Of a stretch of 64,000 nucleotides of DNA, positions 25,991 to 64,000 are shown piece after piece. Every line of letters starts with the position of its first letter. The first letter of the stretch is position 1. The notes beneath the pieces are model-generated. The model was not told where the DNA came from and made no database searches. It was given only the letters and a program-made list of their open reading frames with translations. The position numbers and the translations under genes were made by a program. This stretch comes from Macrobrachium rosenbergii (taxonomy: Eukaryota > Arthropoda > Malacostraca > Decapoda > Palaemonidae), in contig NC_089767.1 in assembly GCF_040412425.1 (NCBI RefSeq), forward strand, positions 42,097,009 through 42,161,008. The letters are read 5' to 3'.

Positions 25991-28900
25991 CTCGGTCGCA
26001 TCCACTTAATACCATACCATCATATACCAATATCAACATACCAATCTATACATTCCACTGTTCACAAGAGTTGAAGGCTTGAAGGCTCTCAAATAATGTT
26101 TCAATTCATTTTTCTAGCATGCAAGTTTCCTTGCAGAAACACAGATCTCCAGTTTTATTTTATTTTATTGACTTTCAATTTTTAATTAAAATCACAACAG
26201 GTCATTCATTAAGTTATTTATTTTGTGACATTGGGCATTAGTGTGTTATCTCACTCCATGTTGCACATCTAAGTTAAGTCTAGTCTCTTTAACCTATCAA
26301 TAAATATAATTAGGCCAGTACCTAATTAAATTTGTTTTATTTAGTTCCCTATTTCCAGTTAGCATATGTGCACTCCTAGGTGTGATTTTTGACATGTGCT
26401 CTTCTAAAAGGTAAGGAAATTAGCCAACAAAAACTACAGCCAATTCATAAATGTTAACAACAGCTTCCAAAATCACTTCAAATACCATAATTCAGAGAAA
26501 TTCACCACTGGTTCTACAACTTTTCTACAAAAATATACTGACAAAAAAAAACTTTAAAGGGCTTACCAGTTCAACTAACAAATATGGTTTTTGACAAAAT
26601 ATAATTTTCCTAAAATTCTAAAATCTGAGCAGCATGACTAGGATAAAAAATATACAATAAATCATTTTTGGCATTTTTTGAAAGACAGTTATAACTTGGC
26701 ATCACTGAAATATTGCCAGGAACAAAAAATACACTGATACACACTGCTCTTAATCTAGCATTATATATCGCCCCACCATTAAAATAAATTTCTAATTCAG
26801 TAGTTAACTGGGTCATTAACTGATGAAGTACAATCTATAGGGTATGTCTGCAAGTAAGTAGAAAGAATAAACCTGTTATACTGCAACGGAAAATAAGTTT
26901 CAAAGACCCAAACCCTCACACAGCATGGTAAAGACGCAGCACCATTGGTTAGGTTAGGCTCAATATATTTTTGTATTTCAATCGTTTTGTGCTTTCCCCC
27001 CAAAACAATCCTGTGGTTCCTCATAGCCTAATTGCAAGACATAAGGGGAATGCAGTATCTCTAAAACTACTAATTTTCTACCAAATGTTAGAAATGTTCA
27101 AAGAACAAAATAAAATGTCGGAAAATCATATAGCCGTTTTCAACTCTGGACTGCAATTACGGTTTAGTTAAATTTAAAAAAAAAAAAAAAGAAAGTTACA
27201 CATAGGCCTAAAAGAAAAAGTTTTCATTTTTCAAAACAGTCATCTTTAAGTGCAGCCTATAAAAACATTTTTGAAACCAATTACAATACATTAATCACTC
27301 GGTGACCACACGTAATTATGAAAAACAAACAATAGCCCACAAGGCTGCCCATGGTGGTGTAACCTGCGATGGCCAATTAACCTAATTACTGCCAACTAAA
27401 TATTCCCATATAAAATTAACAAAATATCATACAGACAAAGGAATCGTAAGTTTATTTGCTTTCTTGTATGCATTTTTTTTTTACCTTATAGCAGAACGGA
27501 CACTGGGAATTAAGTTATGAAGGTGTGTTTTTTTTTACCGTACGTTTTCGCTCTCTGAATAAAAACCTCTTAACCCCTGTGGTCCTATCTTATTATATTT
27601 GGGCATTTTAATGGCTTAATCAATCATTTGACACGAAAATTACTGACGAATTCGTTTAAATTTCATAAAAACTCTCGACGGTTTTAGAAATGTCAGTGTC
27701 AATCTGCCGTAAGACATAAAAACATTGCTCATTAAGCCCACTAAAGTTCTCACTTACTTCAAATTTCTGCAGAAAACAACTCAGGAATATAATCTTGCTC
27801 ACTCAAAAATGACTGAGACGGAACCAGTCTCCAGGGGACACACGAGAAATACAACTAAACGTCACAATGGTTAAACTAGAAATGCAAACTTTCGAAGTTT
27901 CTCACTCGAAATCTAATGTAAACATTAAGGGTTTCTTCACTTACCTACAGATATGAGCTATAAGTAGATCGCGTTTGCAATTTTTGTTGAGTAAAATTTG
28001 AAGTTGATAGCAAATACTGAAAAGTATGATACTTTCCTTTATGAAAGGTGTGATTTTTTAAGCACATAATTGATTACCAATCTTCCAGTAAGCATAAATA
28101 TTTCAAAATCTTTTATTTTAAGGGGGTTACAGTACGTAAACCTCCATTGTCTGAGACACCACAGGTACGTCCTTACACTACTAGTATTTGTGCCTCTTTT
28201 GGTAATATATTTATAAATGAAATGCATATATTAGTGAATGATAAGTAAATCTCATTGAATAAACAACGAATGAGACTTTTCACATTAAATGCTTACCTTT
28301 TGAACACTGTATTTATGGACTCACAAAGAATTTTAATAATCTTCAGGTTCGTATCCTTCCATTAAAACGCATTTTGGGTTATTATCAGGGAAGTCCGAGA
28401 ACACAAAAGGTGAATAAGACCATTAATACTTGAGAGAGGGGACAGGTGAGCTGTAAAGTGCTCCATTTCAATCATGTAATCAGAATATCTTACATAAATA
28501 AAAATCAACCAAAAAGAGGTTCATCTTCGCAAGGAAAATTTCTGTTGGACACTATTAAGCACCATCAAATCTTTGCAGTGTTGTTTTCGTCAGTATATCA
28601 TAAACTTCATGTTTATTTGGAAGGGAAAGCAGTAAATCCTTTATATGAAACAGCTTTCTTGGTAAAAGGCTGCTTCACAGCCCTTGGCCAAGTAAACAGA
28701 TCTTAAAGTAAGCAGTGCTGGTATGTATCTGGGTAAGAATAAACATTGAAGCATTGTCTGTTTATCCAACTAAATTCCCTTTCTGTTCAACTTACATTCT
28801 GCAATCAATGAAACAACAAACAACTGCCCCAAAAGACATGTGGAACAGCCTGAAAGCAAAAAAAAAAAAAGACAAAGACAGTGTAATATGATTTATTAAG

Positions 28901-29096
28901 TATTGATTCACAAGTTTTATGCGTCAACACCTGAATAACCAACATACTAAACCGATTCCAAAATAGACTAGATTATACAAATGACTAGAATGTATATATA
29001 TATATATATTGCTTGATCCACTAATAATTACACACTTAAGTAAAACCAGCAGATTCTTGTGCCTGAATATATTAAAAACTAACACAGGTTGAGATT

Positions 29097-29098
<2 letters not shown>

Positions 29099-29149
<51 letters not shown>
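29099..29149. repeat. (GA)n microsatellite
   Basis: About 50 bases of GA. Confidence 0.95.
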
Positions 29150-29151
<2 letters not shown>

Positions 29152-31826
29152 ATCACGTTTATTTGCTTGTCTGAACTGTAGCCGTCTGCTCTCTTTGTAA
29201 TGCTAAAATCTGTCAGGTATCAGAAAAAAAAAAAAAAAACAGAAGAAGCCTGAATGTAACCATGAGAAAAATAAAAATAGAACTATACACAGAATAAACA
29301 GTATATGAAAATTGAAATAGGGGGGACCTTAGGCTAGAGCAGCGCGGTTGAAAAGGGAGGGAGGGGGGGTACTGAGACGGTTAAATGCTAATTATAAACC
29401 TTAATAATTGCAAGTCATACTCTTAGCAACAATGATGATGCACTTAGTGTAATATTACTCTAAAATAGTAATCTACCGCTTTCATCTCATACATATATTT
29501 ATATATGTACATACATATGTACATATATACATACATGTATACTGTAGTGTATAGATATACATGTCGTGCATATACTTATATACATTATGGTGCGTGTTAA
29601 AGCAATCTTTCACAAATCCACTGGTATTTACAAATGAATTTCTCCATTTTGGCAGAGATGTGAAACTCACTGCTGTTATCACGACCCATGATAACTCAGT
29701 AGAGGAATTATATTCAAATACAGAAAAGGATTTTGTATCCTACACGAGGAAGAGGAAAAATCAATTCCCTGATCTTCACTGAGAGGACTGATTACTTTAA
29801 TGTACACATATTTATGTATAACAATATACACGAGTGTATACATATACATAATATACATGTATGTATATATATAAATACATATACTCTACATATACAGATA
29901 CATATTTATACATCTATAAATATATACTGTATATAAATATATTTAATGACTGCCACAACATTCCAGTAATGACATATATCCTAATGACATTACTCACAGT
30001 AACAGAACTTTTTTTTTATCACATACAACTGTCTAGAAACATAAATGCTTTATATCTATATGAGGAACAAAAATGTGTATCCTTGAGGACTTTCAAAAAT
30101 GCACAAAAGAAAATGAAGTCACTTCAAAACATAACAACAACGAATTGATAAAAATGCTTATATCGATCAGATCTTGTCCATAGCCAAGTGAGACAGCTTC
30201 CGTAAGCCAGGTATAAAATGCAGAATTGGTAAATTGTTCTCAAAGAAGAAATTTACATAGAGCAAAAACTTCCTAATAAGAAAAACAGTTATAAAAGATA
30301 ATTTAACTAAATGAACATGAGAAGAATACAGTTTCTCAAAGGGCTGGCCAAACGGTTCGAGAATTTAAACAGCAAGGGATATTTACTGACTCGTAATCCA
30401 CTGTGCATGGTTTGGTGAAAAGTGTGAATTTAAATATAGTACAATTCCTTGGGCAAAGGAGAATGTACTACTAACCTTACTGTGAATATAAATACATATT
30501 TCCATAGCTGGACTGTAATGTTTTCTGCAAGATGCACAAAAGGAAACGAGACAAATATATGTAAAATACAGTTGTCATCTTATTTATAGTTTGTCTATCA
30601 TGACCAACTGGATCATCCTGTAATCAGTTCTTCCAAGTTTTGTACATAGGTGAGTGCCTAGTGTTTATGTGAAAAAATAGGGAAATTTAAGCTCTACATA
30701 CATTTCTCTTATTCAACATGGAAAGAATCATTCACCTTCGAGAAGTAATTAAACCGCAGATTTATTTGGCATAAAACATGTTTTCTCCACTAGGTAACAA
30801 GCCCCGACAATGATGCACCTATGCGTAACATTTCCTCAGACCAGAAAGAGAACATTGGATGCTTTTACAATATTTGATAAACTTTTATTCGGTTTGGAAA
30901 AAGAGAAAACCTCAATACAGAATTGAGGCATCTACTTTCACTCACAGCATGGCCATCCATTTGAAAAGCTATAAGGAATTAACTACCATATTTTCCATAT
31001 ACATAACGTAACAGGATCCGTTGCCCGCAAAAGTAGCCTTCGGAGATATTCATATAAAAATTTCCTTTAAAGATGATATAAACCTTCACTGCATGTTGGT
31101 TGTCATTACTTGATTACAGCTACCATCCAACACCTAAATGGAGAATGAATATCTGATTTTGAAAATGAAGATAAAAAAAGATTTGATTTCCGGAGAAAAA
31201 GGTTTCTAGATGATCACAACGAAATTCTCGATGCTTGTTAATCTTTTAGTGCAGAGCAGGAAAATATATGAAAACTCCTGTGCGAATTGTCATGCATTTC
31301 ACAGGACAAAGGCTATTTTCCCTTGTAAGAACTCCCCTTAATTGCTGAGACTTAAGCATAATAATTACCTTATAAGATGGAAATTTAAAACTAAAGTAAA
31401 ATTAACAAGCAACATAAACAAGATTTCATTACAATGCTGCTTTTATAATTCCAGCTTTAAAGGATACTCTTTTTTTTACAAACAGACCCTTTGTTGTAAA
31501 TAAAGAAACGAACAACAAATGCTTTTTTAAACCAGTTCCTTGTAATGCAAATAGCCTAAATTACCCTAGATTTTATGCTAATCTCGTATGTTATGTATTC
31601 AAGATTCATAACGCTGTACACTATCATATCAGAAACCACGTACCATTTTTTTGTAAAGGTTCAAGTTCACAGAAGGTATAAGCACTCTGGCAAAATGGCT
31701 AAGTTCATACTGCTTCCACACTAAACCTAAACAGTCTCAGGCTTACAAAATTATTGGTAATCATTTGAGTTTAAGAATACATTTAATTTGTGTGTATATA
31801 CAGTCAGATATACTGTATATATATGT

Positions 31827-31828
<2 letters not shown>

Positions 31829-31907
<79 letters not shown>

Positions 31908-31943
31908 CAAGACAGTACAGTAATAATAATAATAATAATAATC

Positions 31944-31986
<43 letters not shown>

Positions 31987-31987
31987 G
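31829..31987. repeat. (TA)n then (TAA)n microsatellites
   Basis: TA at 31829-31904, then TAA at 31919-31986 with one TCA interruption. Confidence 0.95.
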
Positions 31988-33087
31988 AACCTTTTACTGT
32001 TAAATGAAAACACCTGATATTTTAATTTCAAATGACCTTGACGTTTCTATCATAAGAATGAGTAATAATAAGTAATCTTCGAATTGAAATTCTCAACACT
32101 TTTATGAATAAATGATACTGCAATTCTGATGGATACTCTGCGGTTGGTAATTCTTTGACAGAAGCAAAGATTTAAACAAAAATTATCACAGGTAATTAAA
32201 AAAACTGTACTCAAATGAATAATCCAAACGGATGAAACTGGATTCGTCAGTATACAAATATATCATAGGTACACACTTCGTCATTATTCATCCACTTATT
32301 CATACCGCGATCAACTTGGGTCAAACTTGGCTACGAATGCTTAAGTATTCCAAGTCTTTATGTTTCTGGGATTAAGACAGGATCTACCTTGTTAGCCTCA
32401 CCTGCATTTCTTTGATGTTTTTCTGTGTATCATCAACACATCACAAAGACAGCACTGGAGGTGTTTCGAGCATTCATGAGTTTGGACAACGACTGACTTA
32501 GATGTGAAGTAGTTTAGCTATGTGCCAACTCAGAAGTGTCAGATCTGACTCATTTATGAACGACGTACGCTTAGACCACGATGCACTTAACGTCAACATG
32601 CTTGAAAGTTTGGCATATATTTAAGTGTGCCGTGAATGGTTCAGTCTCACGTCACATGCCGTATACATTTAAAATAGCCCAGTCTGATGCAGACGATTTT
32701 GAAGAAAAACCTGCTCAATCACAGATTGCCATGGATCAATTTAGAAGTACGACTGTAAGATCGGGTATAGCAACACAATTTTGCACCAAATTACTGTTAA
32801 ACACTCGTTGAGAAAAGTAACCACGATTGTGCCATAACCAAATTTAATGTTCAGAACTGTAGGTCACAAAAGCTGTACATCACAAGTACCAAACCTCAAA
32901 CCTCAAACCTCTCTTACATTCCTGAGTAAGCTGTTACATAAGTAAACTACTTCCCATCTGCGGCCATCCTATCTCCTTCACAAAGGGGAGAAATCATCAC
33001 CCATCATGTTGAATGTGTCATTTATGGCTGCCAGTTTAAATTCGTGACTTATGAGACAACGATTCGTTCCTTTCTCATGTTTTCTCA

Positions 33088-61815
<28,728 letters not shown>

Positions 61816-61906
61816 CTGAAGGAGGAGGTACAAAATGAAGTTCGTTTTGAAGTGCTCGATGTTTTCATTTGAGCTGGTCTTATGCCAGTACAGGCTCTTG
61901 CTCTTG

Positions 61907-62200
61907 TGGGCTAACCGGAAATGTACTTTTCGTGTAAGAATGACTGCTGTTCTATGGATTCAACTATAAACTGTGGATTATGTTTGAATACAGAATAAAA
62001 TAGGCAGTTGCAGAAGAGTGAAAATATCATATTAGAATTATATATCTGTCTTTGAAAACAGATATAATTCTAAATATGCTAATTTCACTCTTCTTCAACT
62101 GCCTATTTTATTTTGTATCCAGACATAATCTACAATTGAAAGTTGAAGCCAAAGAATAGCACCAATTCTTACACAGGAAACACATTTCCGGGTAGCCCAG
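61907..62200. mobile_element. 294-bp palindromic (foldback/MITE-like) element
   Basis: The left arm starts tgggctaaccggaaatgt and the right arm ends acatttccgggtagccca. The arms remain complementary over most of their length, including aataaaataggcagttg versus caactgcctattttatt, meeting around cagatatataattc near 62045-62060. There is no open frame and no clear target duplication. It lies just upstream of the first in-window exon of the RIC3-like gene. Confidence 0.75.
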
Positions 62201-62825
62201 GAACTATTTCATATATATATTTGTTTCCAAAGACAGGAGACAGCTAACAAACCCTTTAACCAGAACAATTTGATCCATTAAAACAAGAGCACAATTTAAC
62301 CTTCAACTAAATCATTATTAATGGGATGACCGTTAAAAGATACCTCCACTTCTCGTCCGATACCGAAAAGCTATAAATAAAGTCTATATATAAAACAAGA
62401 ACGAAATTCTGTCCTCAGACCAGAGACCAAAGTCCATCCGCTTTGGCTCGGAGGGAACATTATCTGTAATCAATATCCTGAGGTCTATTATGGAAAATGT
62501 TAAGATAAAAAAAGTAAAACATGAAGAGAAATACACGGACGGGATGTCCTCGCTAACAAGGACTTCTGTAAGATATCCTTTGCAGGATTAGGTATGATGA
62601 CAATTACCATAATACATGTAAAGATGTATAATGCAAGATGAAGAACCCGTTTTCACAATTGCAATGTCAAGCAAAGTGAGAGAGACCTTAATCGCCTTCT
62701 TTTCTTCTCTGACCTTCAAAAATAATTTGGGCTGACTGGGTAGACCCGTACTTCAAGTCATGAGGACGATTAAATCAGAACGATAATTGTTGCGAAAAAT
62801 TATATTTTTTGGAACGAAGAAGTAA

Positions 62826-63265
62826 AGAGAAAGTAGAACCTCTAGCAGCTTGAAAGTACAATCTTCAACAATTTGAAGGAAGAAAGCAGAACCTCTCACA
62901 GCTTGAAAGAAGAAAGCAGAACCTCTCACAGCTTGAAAGAAGAAAGCAGAACCTCTCACAGCTTGAAAGAAGAAAGCAGAACCTCTAGCAGCTTGAAAGG
63001 AGAAAGCAGAAGCTCTCACAGCTTGAAAGAAGAAAGCAAAACCTCTCACAGCTTGAAAGAAGAAAGTAGAACCTCTCACAGCTTGAAAGAAGAAAGAAGA
63101 ACCTCTAGCAGCTTGAAAGGAGAAAGCAGAACCTCTCACAGCTTGAAAAAAAAAAAGCAGAACCTCTCACAGCTTGAAAAAGAAAGTAGAACCTCTCACA
63201 GCTTGAAACAAGAAAGCAGAACCTCTCACAGCTTGAAAGAAGAAAGCAGAACCTCTAACGGCTTA
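62826..63265. repeat. 30-bp minisatellite, about 14 units
   Basis: The unit is cagcttgaaagaagaaagca gaacctctca. Because 30 is a multiple of three, both strands are open: the plus strand reads KEESRTSHSL repeats and the minus strand FQAVRGSAFF repeats. Variant units (agcag for cacag) recur regularly, which suggests amplification of larger blocks. One unit has an A run that shifts the plus frame and a later unit restores it. No splice context or conserved domain was seen. Confidence 0.85.
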
Positions 63266-63740
63266 ATCGTGGAGAAACACGACCACTTATTATCGCAAAC
63301 TCAAGAGTCGTCCATTTTCAAGAAATCTGATGAACCTTGGGAGGGGGGAATATGATAGGAACCACATCACGATTTGGAATAGTGTGGGCAAGAAATCTCT
63401 TCTAGAAAACCTGTGGGCGAAGTAGTATGCAATAAGTAGTATGCAATAACTAAATTTCCCCACTTCAATAAAAAACAAAAACAAAACATATGACGCGTTA
63501 TATTTAGCAAGATGAAGGGGTGTCAAGAAAACCAGTGGATTCTAAATCGGATATTGAGATTCTTCCTTCCCAACATAGGCAGGGCCACATAGCCACTAGG
63601 CAACGTGGAAGCCATTTATGTGCAGATATATATATATATATATATATGTAACAAAGCGCTCAAATATATCTTGCTGCTTATGGTGTGGTGTAGTACAGAG
63701 AACTATATATTATAAAGAAAGTCGTGTATTAACCAACATA

Positions 63741-64000
63741 AAACAAGTAAGAAATGCGCCGAAGTGTCTTCGGCGCAATCGAGTTTTCTGTACAGCATAT
63801 AATCAAGGCCGCCGAAAATAGATCTATCTTTCGGTGGTCTCGGTATCATTCTGTATGAGCCGCGGCCCATGCAACTTTAACCACGGCCCGGTGGTGGCCC
63901 GTCCTATATCGTTGCCAGATGCACGATTATGGCTAACTTTAACCTTACATAAAATAAAAAATACTGAGGCTAGAGGGCTGCAATTTGGTATGTTTGATGA
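63741..64000 (+). repeat. Dispersed repeat family A, copy 4 (cut by window edge)
   Basis: Begins aaacaagtaagaaatgcgcc and follows the family A consensus to the last base of the window, reaching the left arm of the internal stem (tactgaggctagagggctgca). Confidence 0.85.

Larger units (their letters stand above)
25272..33087. other. Long intergenic region between gene 2 and the RIC3-like gene
   Basis: Apart from family C copy 4 and microsatellites it is AT-rich unique sequence. It should hold the convergent 3' untranslated regions of gene 2 (plus) and the RIC3-like gene (minus). A minus-strand AATAAA is at 30761-30766, but nothing proves it is used. The 76-codon plus frame at 32581-32811 has no recognised feature. 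Confidence 0.5.

Noticed and set aside
62873..63355. 160-codon plus-strand protein of KEESRTSHSL repeats
   Set aside because: Minisatellite with a period divisible by three, also open on the other strand; no domain, splice site or downstream context.

Overview
The window looks like nuclear DNA from an animal, most probably a decapod crustacean (shrimp, crab or crayfish type). It is AT-rich and very dense in microsatellites: (TA)n, (GA)n/(CT)n, (TAA)n, (GGA)n and (CTT)n. It carries several dispersed repeat families, and its genes are split by long introns with GT-AG junctions. The order-level assignment is inferred from repeat style and the gene families, not proven. Most long open frames in the window are microsatellite translations and are not genes.

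Left part (1-33 kb): two same-strand (+) paralogous genes encode small secreted proteins of the arthropod DM4/12 family. Gene 1 is at 5554-7933 (204 aa) and gene 2 at 22234-25271 (201 aa). Each has four coding exons with identical intron phases (1, 0, 2), a signal peptide, a KRYLF[IV]NP segment, the C-x2-R-x2-CE signature and a C-terminal cysteine pair. This indicates tandem duplication. In gene 1 the intron-3/exon-4 junction has been amplified as a 78-bp tandem repeat that is open and in frame with exon 4, so extra splice acceptors could add 26 or 52 residues. The space between and around the genes holds microsatellites, three recurrent dispersed repeat families (called A, B and C here) and one clean hAT-type miniature element with an 8-bp target duplication.

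Right part (33-62 kb): one large gene on the minus strand, 5' incomplete (it continues beyond the right edge). Splicing of exons at 61608-61815, 54074-54231, 51663-52694, 43366-46188, 38710-38782, 33996-34060 and 33088-33342 gives a continuous frame of about 1540 residues. The first two exons resemble the post-membrane segment and coiled coil of RIC-3, the chaperone of nicotinic acetylcholine receptors. The rest is a very long, acidic, low-complexity tail. A separate exon at 58082-59094 fits the same splice phase and ends in a stop, so it could be an alternative 3'-terminal exon. The largest tail exon contains a 24-bp coding VNTR bracketed by two opposite one-base frame changes. Introns of this gene hold a decayed LINE reverse transcriptase, a pogo-like miniature element with a nested hairpin, AT-rich minisatellites and local duplications.

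Far right (62-64 kb): a 294-bp palindromic mobile-element-like sequence, a 30-bp minisatellite open on both strands, and the start of another family A repeat cut by the window edge. No rRNA, convincing tRNA or CRISPR array was seen. The most unusual items are the splice-acceptor minisatellite in DM4/12 gene 1, the alternative acidic terminal exon and the giant repeat-bearing tail of the RIC3-like gene.
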